A stretch of DNA of 64,000 nt from Bog-473 sp963750075 (GTDB lineage Bacteria > Actinomycetota > Acidimicrobiia > Acidimicrobiales > RAAP-2): the NCBI GenBank assembly GCA_963750075.1, contig CAVVPG010000005.1, forward strand, positions 1-64,000. The letters are read 5' to 3'. The notes under the pieces were generated by a model, which was not told the DNA's origin, made no database searches, and worked only from the letters and a program-made list of their open reading frames with translations. This document shows, in pieces, positions 25,895-35,082 of the stretch. The position numbers and the translations under genes are program-made. The stretch's first letter is position 1; every line of letters begins with the position of its first letter.

Positions 25895-27127
25895 TCAGGC
25901 CTCCCGCACGGAGCGGGCCAGCTCCAGGAACGACACCAGGCGCCGCACGAGGTCGCGGTCGGGCCCGACCAACCCCCCGATCCCCGGGGTGCCCAGGTAC
26001 CCCGTCACGAAGGCGCGCCGGTTCCTGGACTCCCAGGCCTGGCCGAGCGCCGCCAACCCGAGCCGTCCGGTCGGGTCCCGCTCCGCCGCGGCCACGGCGC
26101 TCGCCCGGTGCATCGACCACAGCAGGTCTGCCACGTCGGCCAGCGGCGTGCGACGGCCCGGTGCGGACTCGCCGGCCAGGACGCCGCCCGGCGCGCAGTC
26201 GCTGACCACCCATCCCTGGTCCGTCCGCGCCGTGCGCCCCAGGTGGAAGTCGCCGTGGGTGCGGATGACCGGGAGGCGCCCGTCGCACTCCCGGATCCAC
26301 TTGACGAGATCGGCCACGCCCGGCGCCTCCAGGAGCGATGCGTCCGCAGCGGCGATGGCCGCCTCCGCGGGGTCGACCCAGTCCACGACCCGCTCGTGGT
26401 CGCGGCGGAAGGCGCGGTCGAGGGCGAGGTGCATCCGGGCGGTCATGGTGCCCAGTGCCCGCGCCTCGGCCCCGAAGTCGCCGCCCGCAGCCTCGGGTGA
26501 CCCCCCCGACGCGTAGAAGTCCCGCAGCGACGTCAGGGCCAGCGCCCACCCCCCGGAGCGGTCCGCCAGCGGCTCCTGCACGACGCCGAGGTCGCGGCCC
26601 TCCCAGACCCAGCGCACCAGCGGGGCCGCCACGTGGTTGAAGCCGGCCTCGTCGAGGGCGACCATGAGGTCCACCTCGGGCCGCGGCCCGTCGGCCAGCC
26701 ACGGGAAGACCATCAGGTCCCCGCGGTCGCCGCAGTCGATCACGGTGGCGTCCTCGTCGTCGCGCAGGACGGATACCTGTCCGGGCCGCGGCTGGACGCC
26801 TCGCACCTCGGCGAGCAGGAGGGGCGCCAGTTGCGCGTCGCGCAACGCGTCGGTGCAGACGGCCAGGCCGTGCTCGTCGTCGAGCAGGCCCAGCGCCGCC
26901 TCCTCGCCGGCGCGCATGAAGTGCGGCTCGTCGGTCACCCCGCGCAGGCCCGCCACGAGATGCGCCCGGCGCTCCCCCACCTGGGCCACGACGTCGAGGA
27001 GCCCGGGACGGCCCGGCCGCAACACCTCGGCCCGCAGGATGGTGATCTCGCCGTCGGGCGCGATCCGGCGCAGCCCCAGCCAGGCCTCGGTCAGCGTGCG
27101 CAGCTCCCGGTCGCGCTCGGCCGTCAT
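25895..27127 (-). CDS. mak: Maltokinase-like protein with altered catalytic motif
   Basis: About 410 residues, coupled to the trehalose synthase by a 4-nt overlap (ATGA), which is the usual treS-mak arrangement. Maltokinase phosphorylates maltose to maltose-1-phosphate for glycogen building by GlgE. The kinase catalytic loop is present as IRTHGDFHLGRT. The following metal-binding motif, normally DFEGEP, reads SDCAPGGVLAGE, keeping only the Asp. The N-terminal cap domain (AQLAPLLLAEVRG, DATVIDCGDRGDLMVFPWL) is also divergent. It may have low or changed activity. Start ATG 27127. Confidence 0.8.
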   Translation of the reverse strand: MTAERDRELRTLTEAWLGLRRIAPDGEITILRAEVLRPGRPGLLDVVAQVGERRAHLVAGLRGVTDEPHFMRAGEEAALGLLDDEHGLAVCTDALRDAQLAPLLLAEVRGVQPRPGQVSVLRDDEDATVIDCGDRGDLMVFPWLADGPRPEVDLMVALDEAGFNHVAAPLVRWVWEGRDLGVVQEPLADRSGGWALALTSLRDFYASGGSPEAAGGDFGAEARALGTMTARMHLALDRAFRRDHERVVDWVDPAEAAIAAADASLLEAPGVADLVKWIRECDGRLPVIRTHGDFHLGRTARTDQGWVVSDCAPGGVLAGESAPGRRTPLADVADLLWSMHRASAVAAAERDPTGRLGLAALGQAWESRNRRAFVTGYLGTPGIGGLVGPDRDLVRRLVSFLELARSVREA

Positions 27128-28962
27128 TCCTGGACCGGCTCCTCGGGCGCGAGGTCGAACCACAAGAACCCGTAGGGGGGCAGGGTGATCGTGTACGGCT
27201 CCTCGGTGATGACGGGGAACGGGACCCGCCCCAGCACCTCGTAGGGCGTCGAGCCGGCCCACTTGGCCAGCGACAGCTCCGCCGGCTGCGCGAAGCGGCT
27301 GAGGTTGTGCACGCACAGGACGGCCTGGTCCCGGCGCACGACCTCGTCCCCCTCGCTCTCGTTCCCGGCCGGGACCGTGCGGGCGAGGATGGTGGAGCGC
27401 CCCCAGGCCAGCGCGCCGTCCGCCGACGGGCTCACCGAGGGTCCCGTGGTGGTGGCGCCGGTGAGGATGTCGGCGACCTCCCCCGAGCGCACGTAGGCCA
27501 GCACGGACGGGTTGGCACAGGGCAGCACCTCCATGGCGCCCACTCCCATCACCGGGAGCGCCCGCCGCTCGGTGAGCAGCCGCCGCAGCCAGTGCAGGAA
27601 CGAGCCCTGGTTCCGCAGCTGGGCCTCGACGTTGAGCGCGCTGAAGCCGTAGACGGGGTCCATGAGCGGGGGCAGGTAGAGCTGGGCGAAGTCCGCCTGC
27701 GAGAAGCCCCCGTTCCGGTCGGGGGACCACTGCATCGGCGTGCGCACCGAGTCCCGGTCACCGAGGTAGATGTTGTCACCCATCAGGAGCTCGTCGCCGT
27801 AGTAGATCACCGGGCTGCCCGGCAGGGACAGGATCAGGGCGTACAGGAGCTCGGCCGTGCGCCGGTCGTTGTCGAGCAGGGGGGCCAGCCGGCGGCCGAT
27901 ACCCATGTGGCGCTTCATCCTGGGGTCCTTGGCGTACTCGGCCATGAGGTAGTCCCGCTCCTCGTCGCTGACCTGCTCGAGCGTGAGCTCGTCGTGGTTG
28001 CGCAGGAAGATGGCCCACTGGCAGGCGTCGTGGATGACCGGCGTCTGGGCCAGGATCTCCGTGATCGGGTAGCGCTGCTCCCGGCGCACCGCCATGAAGA
28101 GCCGCGGCATCAGGGGGAAGTGGAAGCACAGGTGGCACTCGTCGCCGTCACCGAAGTAGTCCGCCACGTCGCTCGGCCAGCCGTTCGCCTCGGCCAGGAG
28201 TATGCGCCCGGGGTAGTCCGCCTCCAGGTGCTTGCGGATGCGCTTGATGAACGTGTGCGTCTCGGGCAGGTGCTCGCCGGACGTCCCGTCGCGCTGGTAG
28301 AGGTACGGGACGGCGTCGAGACGGAAGCCGTCGAACCCGAGGTCGAGCCAGAAGCGGACGAGGTCGATCATGGTGTCGGCCACTTCGGGGTTCTCGTAGT
28401 TGAGGTCGGGCTGGTGATGGAAGAAGCGGTGCCAGTAGTACTGCTGGCGGGTGTCGTCCCAGGTCCAGTTCGAGCGCTCGACGTCGGTGAAGACGACACG
28501 GGCGTCGGGCCACTTCTGGTCGTCGTCGTTCCAGACGTACCAGTCCGCCTTGGCGTTGTCCCGCGACGAGCGGGACTCGATGAACCAGGGGTGCTCGTCG
28601 CTGGTGTGGTTCATCACCAGGTCGGCGATGACCCGGATGCCGCGGCGGTGGGCGTCCTCCAGGAACGCCACCAGGTCGCCGATGCTGCCGTAGTCGGGGT
28701 GGACGTTGAAGAAGTCGCTGATGTCGTAGCCGCCGTCGCGGAACGGCGAGGGGTAGAAGGGCAACATCCAGATGCAGTCGATGCCCAGCCACTCGATGTA
28801 GTCGAGCTTCTCGCGCAGGCCGCGCAGGTCCCCGGTGCCGTCGTTGTTGGCGTCGTGGTAGCCCCTGATGAGCACCTCGTAGAACACGGCGTGCTGGAAC
28901 CAGCGCACCGAGGGGTCGAAGGCACCCTCGCCCGCATTGACCGGGATGGGAGGTGAGCTCAA
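27124..28962 (-). CDS. treS: Trehalose synthase (maltose alpha-D-glucosyltransferase)
   Basis: 612 residues, glycoside hydrolase family 13. The catalytic Asp is in DGFRLDAVPYLY, the acid/base Glu in ILLAEANGWPSD, the third Asp in FLRNHDELTLEQ, and the N-terminal GIDCIWMLPFYPSPFRDGGYD and VIADLVMNHTSDEHPWF are as expected. It interconverts maltose and trehalose. The start appears to be TTG 28962, since no ATG or GTG is available before the conserved region (WFQHAVFYEVLIRGYHDAN). Located immediately after the enoyl-CoA hydratase gene (4 nt gap) and overlapping mak, so the pair forms the trehalose-to-maltose-1-phosphate branch. Confidence 0.95.
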   Translation of the reverse strand: MSSPPIPVNAGEGAFDPSVRWFQHAVFYEVLIRGYHDANNDGTGDLRGLREKLDYIEWLGIDCIWMLPFYPSPFRDGGYDISDFFNVHPDYGSIGDLVAFLEDAHRRGIRVIADLVMNHTSDEHPWFIESRSSRDNAKADWYVWNDDDQKWPDARVVFTDVERSNWTWDDTRQQYYWHRFFHHQPDLNYENPEVADTMIDLVRFWLDLGFDGFRLDAVPYLYQRDGTSGEHLPETHTFIKRIRKHLEADYPGRILLAEANGWPSDVADYFGDGDECHLCFHFPLMPRLFMAVRREQRYPITEILAQTPVIHDACQWAIFLRNHDELTLEQVSDEERDYLMAEYAKDPRMKRHMGIGRRLAPLLDNDRRTAELLYALILSLPGSPVIYYGDELLMGDNIYLGDRDSVRTPMQWSPDRNGGFSQADFAQLYLPPLMDPVYGFSALNVEAQLRNQGSFLHWLRRLLTERRALPVMGVGAMEVLPCANPSVLAYVRSGEVADILTGATTTGPSVSPSADGALAWGRSTILARTVPAGNESEGDEVVRRDQAVLCVHNLSRFAQPAELSLAKWAGSTPYEVLGRVPFPVITEEPYTITLPPYGFLWFDLAPEEPVQE

Positions 28963-28966
28963 CGAG

Positions 28967-29740
28967 TCACCGCCCGACGAAGGTCGCCTTGCCGGGGCCG
29001 TGCTGGGCGAACGATGCGATCCCCCGGGCGGCGTCCTCGGTCCGCGCCGCGGCCACGAAGGCCTCGCGCTCGATCGCGAGTCCCTCCGCCAGCGAGCCCT
29101 CCAGGCCCCGGTCGACCGCGTTCTTGGCGAGCGCGTGGGCCACGACCGGACCCCGGGCCAGCTCCGCCGCCCAGGCCAGGGAGGACTCGAGCACGAAGTC
29201 GGGCGCCACGACGCGGTTGACCAGGCCGATCGACAGTGCCTCCTCGGCGCCTACCTGCCGACCGGTGAAGATCAGCTCCTTGGCGCGTGAGCTGCCGATG
29301 AGCCGCGGCAGTCGCTGGGTACCGCCTCCCCCCGGGACCACGCCGAGCAGGGCCTCGGGCAGGCCGAAGTGTGCGTTCTCGCCACAGACGCGGAAGTCGC
29401 AGGCCAGCGCCAGCTCCAGCCCGCCCCCGAGGGCGTAGCCGTTGACGGCGGCGATGGTGGCCCGCGGGATGGCCGCGAGCGCCCCGAGGGCGGCGGCGAA
29501 GCTGTCGCCCACCGCGGCCGCGCCCGCCTCGCCGAGCTCGACGATGTCGGCCCCGGCCGCGAAGATCTTCCGGCCACCCCACAGCACGACCGCACCGGGT
29601 GGGTCGTCGGTCAGCCCGGAGGCGGCCGCGTGCAGCTGGGCGAGCACCGCGGCCGACAGCGCGTTCGCCTTCGGGCGGTCCAGGCGGACCAACGCCACAC
29701 CGTCGGGCCGCCGGTCCACGGTGACCAAGGGCTCAGCCAT
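28967..29740 (-). CDS. Enoyl-CoA hydratase/isomerase (crotonase family)
   Basis: 257 residues. Oxyanion-hole and catalytic features are present: KIFAAGADIVELGE (first hole residue), YALGGGLELALACDFRV with one acidic catalytic residue, and FGLPEALLGVVPGGGGTQRLPR with the second Glu. This supports hydration of trans-2-enoyl-CoA in beta-oxidation-type pathways. Sits between the MeaB and treS genes with 30 and 4 nt gaps, so probably in the same transcript although functionally unrelated. Substrate chain length cannot be inferred. Confidence 0.9.
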   Translation of the reverse strand: MAEPLVTVDRRPDGVALVRLDRPKANALSAAVLAQLHAAASGLTDDPPGAVVLWGGRKIFAAGADIVELGEAGAAAVGDSFAAALGALAAIPRATIAAVNGYALGGGLELALACDFRVCGENAHFGLPEALLGVVPGGGGTQRLPRLIGSSRAKELIFTGRQVGAEEALSIGLVNRVVAPDFVLESSLAWAAELARGPVVAHALAKNAVDRGLEGSLAEGLAIEREAFVAAARTEDAARGIASFAQHGPGKATFVGR

Positions 29741-29773
29741 CGCCGCACCGTACCGGACGGCGCCCGCCGGGGG

Positions 29774-30745
29774 TCACGGGCCGAGGAGGCGGTCGGCGGC
29801 CTGGTACGGATCGAGCTCGCCGGCCGCCAGCGCCTTGACCGCGGTGGCGAACTCCTCGCCGGCCGCCAGCTCCGCGATCCGGACCTCGGCCCGGGCCAGC
29901 AGCACCCGCCGGAGCTCCTGGGCCAGGCGGCCGACGCGGCGAACCGCCAGGGCGTTCGAGCTGTGCAGGTGGTCGCGGTGGCGGGCGACGGCGCGCCAGA
30001 GCTCCGCCACGCCGGCGCCGGCGGTCGCCGTCGTGTCGACGATCTCGGGGCGCCACGAGCCCGGCCGCGCCAGGTCGAGCATCTGTTCGAGGTCGCGCCG
30101 TGCCTCGCGCACGCCGGGCCGGTCCGCCTTGTTGACCACGAACACGTCGGCCACCTCGAGCAGGCCTGCCTTGTTGGCCTGCATGGAGTCGCCCCACCCG
30201 GGTGTGACGACCACCACCGTCGTGTCGGCTGCGGACGCGATCTCGACCTCCATCTGGCCCACGCCGACGGTCTCGACGATGACGACGCCGATGCCCGCCG
30301 CGCCGAGCAGCCGGACGGCGTCGGGCACGGCGAGGGACAGGCCGCCGAGGTGCCCGCGGGTCGCCATCGAACGTATGAAGACGGTCGGGTCGAGCGCGTG
30401 CTGGCTCATCCGGACGCGGTCGCCCAGGATCGCGCCACCGCTGAAGGGAGAGGTGGGGTCGACGGCCAGGACGCCCACCTGTGGGACCGCGTCGGCGGCG
30501 GCCGCGGACCAGCCGGCCCGCGCCTGGGTGATGAGGCCGTCGGTCAGCGTGGACTTGCCGGCCCCGGGCGCGCCGGTCAGGCCGACCGTGTAGGGCACCT
30601 CGGCCCGGTAGGCGATCTGCGCCACCTCCATGGCCGTCTCGCCGCCCCGCTCGATGTACGACAGGAGCCGGGCCAGCGCGACCCGGTCGCCGTCCTTGGC
30701 CTGCTCGAGGAGCGCGCCCGGATCGGCGGCCGGCGCCGGGCTCAC
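29774..30745 (-). CDS. meaB: MeaB-type GTPase, methylmalonyl-CoA mutase chaperone
   Basis: 323 residues from GTG 30745, which overlaps the murA stop by 4 nt. P-loop GLTGAPGAGKSTL, then VLAVDPTSPFSGGAILGDRVRM, FIRSMATRGHLGGL, IVETVGVGQMEVEI and the specificity motif NKAD. The C-terminal segment (FATAVKALAAGELDPYQAADRLL) closes the dimer. It loads and protects B12-dependent mutases. No mutase gene is in this window. The P-loop GAPGAGKST and the whole G3 region are intact, so the protein is probably active. Confidence 0.93.
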   Translation of the reverse strand: MSPAPAADPGALLEQAKDGDRVALARLLSYIERGGETAMEVAQIAYRAEVPYTVGLTGAPGAGKSTLTDGLITQARAGWSAAAADAVPQVGVLAVDPTSPFSGGAILGDRVRMSQHALDPTVFIRSMATRGHLGGLSLAVPDAVRLLGAAGIGVVIVETVGVGQMEVEIASAADTTVVVVTPGWGDSMQANKAGLLEVADVFVVNKADRPGVREARRDLEQMLDLARPGSWRPEIVDTTATAGAGVAELWRAVARHRDHLHSSNALAVRRVGRLAQELRRVLLARAEVRIAELAAGEEFATAVKALAAGELDPYQAADRLLGP

Positions 30746-32004
30746 CGGCAGGTCACCCGGGCGCCCAGGGAGCGCAGGTCGCCGGCGAGGTCCTCGTAGC
30801 CCCGCCCGATGTGGTGCGCGCCGCTGACCACCGTCTCGCCGTCGGCGACGAGGCCGGCCAGGACGAGCGCCACGCCGGCGCGGATGTCGGGGGCGCGCAC
30901 GGGCGCCCCCGAGAGGCGGGGTATCCCGCGCACGATGGCGTGGTGCCCCTCGGTCCGTATGTCGGCGCCCATCCGGCGCAGCTCCTCGACGTAGCGGAAG
31001 CGCCCCGAGAAGAGGTTCTCGGTCAGGATGCCCACCCCGTCGGCCACGGTCAGCATGGCCACCAGCAGGGGGCTGTAGTCGGTCGCCACCCCGGGGTACG
31101 GGAGCGTCGCGACGTCGGCCGCCACCAGGCGGTCCGAGGCGCTGGCCCGCAGACCCTGGGGGCCCATGTCCGTCGCGACACCCATCTGGTTGACCTTGCG
31201 CAGCAGCATCTCCATGTGCTCGGGGCGCGCGTCGGCGATGGTCACGTCGCCGCCCGCCATGCCGACGGCCGCCAGGAAGGTGGCGGCCACCACCCGGTCC
31301 GGCAGCACCGCATGGCGGGTGGGCCGGAGCTCGTCGACCCCCTCGACCTCGATGCGCGACGTGCCCGCCCCGCGTACCACCGCGCCCATGTCGCACAGCA
31401 TCGTGGCCAGGTCCGCCACCTCGGGCTCCTTGGCCGCGTTCTCGATCACCGTCGTGCCCTTGGCCAACACGGCGGCCATGAGGAGGTTGTCGGTGGCGGT
31501 GTGGCTGGGGTACTCGAGCACGACCCGGGTCCCGACCAGCCGCCCGCCCGGCACCGAGCCACGCACCTCGCCGTGGGAGGACTCGAAACGGGCGCCCATG
31601 GCGCTGAGCCCGTTGATGTGGAAGTCGATGGGCCGGTCGCCGAAGTCGTCCCCGCCGGGCAGCGGCATGCGCACGGAGCCGCACCGGGCCAGGAGCAGGC
31701 CGAGCACGACCACCGAGGCCCGCATGCGCTCGAAGAGCTCGTAGGGTCCGGCCGGCACGAGGTCGGCGACCGCCGGCGTGGTCACCGAGAGGTCCCCGTC
31801 GTCCTCGCGCACCACCGTTGCCCCCAGGGCGCGCAGCACGTTCGCCATCGTGCCCACGTCGGCGATGCGGGGGACGTTGGAGAGGACCGTGCAACCCTCG
31901 GCGAGGAGGCAGGCCACCATGAGCTTGAGCGCCGAATTCTTCGCCCCGCCTGCGCTGACGCTGCCCCGGAGCGGCCCGTTGGGCTCGACGACGATCTCAT
32001 CCAC
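30742..32004 (-). CDS. murA: UDP-N-acetylglucosamine 1-carboxyvinyltransferase, Cys-to-Asp active site
   Basis: 420 residues from GTG 32004. The substrate-binding Lys is in GGAKNSALKLMV (K22), and ASVVVLGLLLARCG and IDFHINGLSAMGA follow. It adds enolpyruvyl to UDP-GlcNAc, the first committed step of peptidoglycan synthesis. The loop that usually reads LPGGC reads LPGGDDFGDRP: Asp119 replaces the reactive Cys115 of E. coli. Such Asp enzymes, as in Mycobacterium, work but are not inactivated by fosfomycin. Placed after the atp operon as in other actinobacteria, and divergent from glpX. Confidence 0.95.
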   Translation of the reverse strand: MDEIVVEPNGPLRGSVSAGGAKNSALKLMVACLLAEGCTVLSNVPRIADVGTMANVLRALGATVVREDDGDLSVTTPAVADLVPAGPYELFERMRASVVVLGLLLARCGSVRMPLPGGDDFGDRPIDFHINGLSAMGARFESSHGEVRGSVPGGRLVGTRVVLEYPSHTATDNLLMAAVLAKGTTVIENAAKEPEVADLATMLCDMGAVVRGAGTSRIEVEGVDELRPTRHAVLPDRVVAATFLAAVGMAGGDVTIADARPEHMEMLLRKVNQMGVATDMGPQGLRASASDRLVAADVATLPYPGVATDYSPLLVAMLTVADGVGILTENLFSGRFRYVEELRRMGADIRTEGHHAIVRGIPRLSGAPVRAPDIRAGVALVLAGLVADGETVVSGAHHIGRGYEDLAGDLRSLGARVTCR

Positions 32005-32077
32005 GACCTCAAGTATCGCCGCTGGGGGGCGGCCCGACGGGCAGGCGACGATCCGCCACCAACTATGGTCAGACCTC

Positions 32078-33073
32078 GTGGTGATGCCGCGCCAAGCCCC
32101 CGACCGGAACCTCGCCATGGACCTGGTGCGGACGACCGAGGCGGCCGCCATGGCCGCCAGCCGCTGGATGGGCCGGGGCGACAAGCTGGGAGCCGACGGG
32201 GCGGCCGTCGAGGCCATGCGGACCGTGCTGGCGAGCGTCCCGATGGACGGCATCGTCGTCATCGGCGAGGGCGAGAAGGACAACGCGCCGATGTTGTTCA
32301 ACGGCGAGAAGATCGGCGACGGCACGCCGCCCATGACCGACATCGCCGTGGACCCCATCGACGGCACCACGCTGACCGCGCAGGGCCGCGGGGGGGCGCT
32401 GGCGGTGATCGCGGTGGCCGAGCGCGGGGCCATGTTCGACCCGGGCCCGTGCGTCTACATGGAGAAGCTGGCCGTCGGGCCCCGGGCCAAGGGCGCCTGC
32501 GACATCCGCCGCACCCCGACCGAGAACCTCCACGCCCTCTCCGACGCCCTCGGGCGGCCGGTGCGGGACCTCACGGCCGTGATCCTGGACCGGCCCCGGC
32601 ACGACGACCTGATCGCCGAGGTGCGCTCGACGGGCGCCCGGATCCGCCTCATCGACGACGGCGACGTCGCCGGCGCCATCGCCACCGGCTGGCCGGGGGC
32701 GGGCACCGACATCCTCTTCGGCATCGGCGGCACACCCGAGGGCGTGCTGGCCGCGGCGGCCCTCAAGTGCATGGGCGGCGAGATCCAGGGCAGGCTCTAC
32801 CCCCGCAGCGACGAGGAGCGGGAGGCCGCCCTGCAGGCGGGCTACGCGCTCGACGCGGTGCTGACCATCGACGACCTGATCCGGGGGAACAACTGCTTCT
32901 TCGCCGCCACCGGCATCACCGACGGCGAGCTCCTCCAAGGCGTCCAGTACCACGAGTTCGGGGCCACCACGCAGTCCCTCGTCATGCGCTCCAAGTCGGG
33001 GACGCTGCGCAAGATCGACGCCAGCCACGCGCTCAAGAAGCTGGCCGAGTTCAGCTCGATCTCGTTCGACTAG
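32078..33073 (+). CDS. glpX: Class II fructose-1,6-bisphosphatase
   Basis: About 331 residues. The motifs VIGEGEKDNAPMLFNGE, VDPIDGTTLTAQGRGGALAV and TDILFGIGGTPEGVLAAAALKC identify GlpX-type FBPase, which makes fructose-6-phosphate for gluconeogenesis. The start could be GTG 32078, GTG 32081 or ATG 32084. A TATGGT at 32065-32070 lies only 7 nt before GTG 32078, which fits a leaderless mRNA, so I chose the first. It is divergent from murA with about 70 nt between and converges on atpC. Confidence 0.93.
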   Translation: MVMPRQAPDRNLAMDLVRTTEAAAMAASRWMGRGDKLGADGAAVEAMRTVLASVPMDGIVVIGEGEKDNAPMLFNGEKIGDGTPPMTDIAVDPIDGTTLTAQGRGGALAVIAVAERGAMFDPGPCVYMEKLAVGPRAKGACDIRRTPTENLHALSDALGRPVRDLTAVILDRPRHDDLIAEVRSTGARIRLIDDGDVAGAIATGWPGAGTDILFGIGGTPEGVLAAAALKCMGGEIQGRLYPRSDEEREAALQAGYALDAVLTIDDLIRGNNCFFAATGITDGELLQGVQYHEFGATTQSLVMRSKSGTLRKIDASHALKKLAEFSSISFD

Positions 33074-33087
33074 CGGCCGGAGGCCGC
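33073..33087. terminator. Compact hairpin between convergent glpX and atpC
   Basis: GCGGCC-GGA-GGCCGC starts at the last base of the glpX stop codon, with 6-bp arms of pure G/C and a 3-nt loop. Located in the 45-nt gap between the two gene ends, it probably stops both transcripts; no T-run is present. Confidence 0.55.
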
Positions 33088-33117
33088 CGTGGTGGCCGGG
33101 CCGGCGCCGCCGGACCC

Positions 33118-33624
33118 CTACGCGGCGGTGTCCGCCGCCACGGCCAGCCGCAACTCGGCGCGGGCCAGGGCCCGCGCGGCCTCGGCCAGCTCGACGTCCA
33201 CCTCGACCTCCTCGGCGGCCGCTCCGCGGCCTGCACCCAGGTCGCCGACGCGCTGCGTGGCGGCCTCCCGCGCCAGCTCGGCCCGCGGCACGTCGATCTC
33301 CTCGGCCAGCTCGGCCACCCCGGCCAGGACCGTCACGCGGGTGGAGAGGCCCGGCAGGGGGCCGTCGCCCTCGGCCAGGCCCGCCGCAGCGCCCGGGCTC
33401 GTGTCGACCTGGAGGAACCCGCCGTGCACGGCGAGCCGCAGCAGGGTCCCGTCGAACTGCTCGACGCGCACCTCGCAGGGCACGACGTCGCCCACCAGCG
33501 GCGTGTGGCCGTCGAGCACGGTGAGGGCGCCGTCGGAGGTCGCCAGGACGACCGACGTCGCGGCGCCGGCGAGGAGGGACTGCTCGGGCGTGACGATCTC
33601 CACGCCGAAGGCGCCGTCGGCCAC
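33118..33624 (-). CDS. atpC: ATP synthase F1 epsilon subunit
   Basis: 168 residues from GTG 33624, which overlaps the atpD stop by 1 nt. It has the N-terminal beta-sandwich with FGVEIVTPEQSLLAGAATSVV, DGALTVLDGHTPLVGDV and VHGGFLQVD, then an unusually long Ala/Glu-rich C-terminus of about 55 residues beyond ELAEEID. Epsilon subunits are usually 120-140 residues, so the helical tail is extended; it may strengthen inhibition of ATP hydrolysis. Last gene of the atp operon. Confidence 0.92.
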   Translation of the reverse strand: MADGAFGVEIVTPEQSLLAGAATSVVLATSDGALTVLDGHTPLVGDVVPCEVRVEQFDGTLLRLAVHGGFLQVDTSPGAAAGLAEGDGPLPGLSTRVTVLAGVAELAEEIDVPRAELAREAATQRVGDLGAGRGAAAEEVEVDVELAEAARALARAELRLAVAADTAA

Positions 33625-35078
33625 TAGCCCGCCTCCGCCTCGAGCGTCCTGGCCTTCTCGAGCACCGACTCCACGCCGCCCACGTTGAGGAACGCCTGCT
33701 CGGGGACGTTGTCGAGGTCGCCGTTGGCCAGCGCCTCGAAGGACTCGACGGTCTCGTCGATCGGCACGAAGATGCCCGGCACGCCGGTGAAGACCTCGGC
33801 CACGAAGAACGGCTGGGAGAGGAAGCGCTGCACCTTGCGGGCCCGGCTGACGGTGACCCGGTCCTCCTCGGAGAGCTCGTCCATGCCGAGGATGGCGATG
33901 ATGTCCTGGAGCTCCTTGTAGCGCTGCAGGATCTCCTGCACCCGGCGGGCGACGGCGTAGTGCCGGTCACCGACGATCTCGGGCGACAGGATGTTCGACG
34001 TCGAGGCCAGCGGGTCCACGGCCGGGTAGATGCCGAGCGCGGCGATCTGGCGGGAGAGCTCTGTCGTCGCGTCCAGGTGGGTGAACGTCGTGAACGGGGC
34101 GGGGTCGGTGTAGTCGTCGGCGGGGACGTACACCGCCTGCAGCGAGGTGATCGACTTTCCCTTGGTGGAGGTGATCCGCTCCTGCAGCTCGCCCATCTCG
34201 TCGGCCAGGGTCGGCTGGTAGCCCACCGCGGAGGGCATGCGGCCCAGCAGCGTGGACACCTCGGACCCGGCCTGGACGAAGCGGAAGATGTTGTCGATGA
34301 AGAGCAGCACGTCCTGGTTCTGCACGTCGCGGAAGTACTCCGCCATGGTCAGCGCGGCCAGCCCGACCCGGAGGCGCACACCCGGCGGCTCGTCCATCTG
34401 GCCGTAGACGAGCGCCGCCTTGTCGATGACGCCGGACTCCTGCATCTCGAGCCACATGTCCGTGCCCTCGCGGGTGCGCTCCCCCACGCCCGCGAACACC
34501 GACACGCCGCCGTGCTGCTGGGCGACCCGGTGGATCATCTCCTGGATGATGACGGTCTTGCCCACGCCGGCCCCGCCGAAGAGGCCGATCTTGCCGCCCT
34601 GCACGTAGGGCTCCAGGAGGTCGATGACCTTGATCCCGGTCTCGAACATGAGCGACCTGGGCTCCAGCTGGTCGAACGCGGGCGGGTTGCGGTGGATCTC
34701 CCAGTACTCCTCGACGCCCTCGATGGAATCGGTGTCGAGGGGCTGGCCGAGCACGTTGAAGACGTGGCCGAGCACGGCGTTGCCCACCGGGACCGAGATG
34801 CCGCGCCCGAGGTTGCGCACCGCCGCCCCGCGCACCAGGCCGTCCGTCTGCTGCATGCAGATGCAGCGCACCCGGCCGTCGCCGATCTGCTGGGCCACCT
34901 CGGCCGTGACCTGGTGGGCCGACCCGTCGAGCTCGATCGTGAACTCGACGGCGTGGTTGATCTCGGGCAGCGCGTGGGGCGGGAATTCGACGTCGATGAC
35001 GGGTCCGGCGATGGACACGACCCGGCCGTCCTCGAGCGTTCCCGCCGGCGAGGTGTCTTGCATGGTGGTGGTGGTCAT
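33624..35078 (-). CDS. atpD: ATP synthase F1 beta subunit
   Basis: 484 residues. Walker A GGAGVGKTVIIQEM, catalytic-Glu region FAGVGERTREGTDMW, Walker B DVLLFIDNIFRF and the DELSEED motif (IIAILGMDELSEEDR) are intact, so the catalytic subunit is full-length. The N-terminus begins about 15 residues before the usual GRVVSIAGPVIDVEF. Start at 35078; a gap of 4 nt separates it from atpG. Confidence 0.97.
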   Translation of the reverse strand: MTTTTMQDTSPAGTLEDGRVVSIAGPVIDVEFPPHALPEINHAVEFTIELDGSAHQVTAEVAQQIGDGRVRCICMQQTDGLVRGAAVRNLGRGISVPVGNAVLGHVFNVLGQPLDTDSIEGVEEYWEIHRNPPAFDQLEPRSLMFETGIKVIDLLEPYVQGGKIGLFGGAGVGKTVIIQEMIHRVAQQHGGVSVFAGVGERTREGTDMWLEMQESGVIDKAALVYGQMDEPPGVRLRVGLAALTMAEYFRDVQNQDVLLFIDNIFRFVQAGSEVSTLLGRMPSAVGYQPTLADEMGELQERITSTKGKSITSLQAVYVPADDYTDPAPFTTFTHLDATTELSRQIAALGIYPAVDPLASTSNILSPEIVGDRHYAVARRVQEILQRYKELQDIIAILGMDELSEEDRVTVSRARKVQRFLSQPFFVAEVFTGVPGIFVPIDETVESFEALANGDLDNVPEQAFLNVGGVESVLEKARTLEAEAG

Positions 35079-35082
35079 TGGG

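Noticed and set aside
31778..32077. Plus-strand frame upstream of glpX
   Set aside because: Antisense to murA; glpX homology begins only after 32078.
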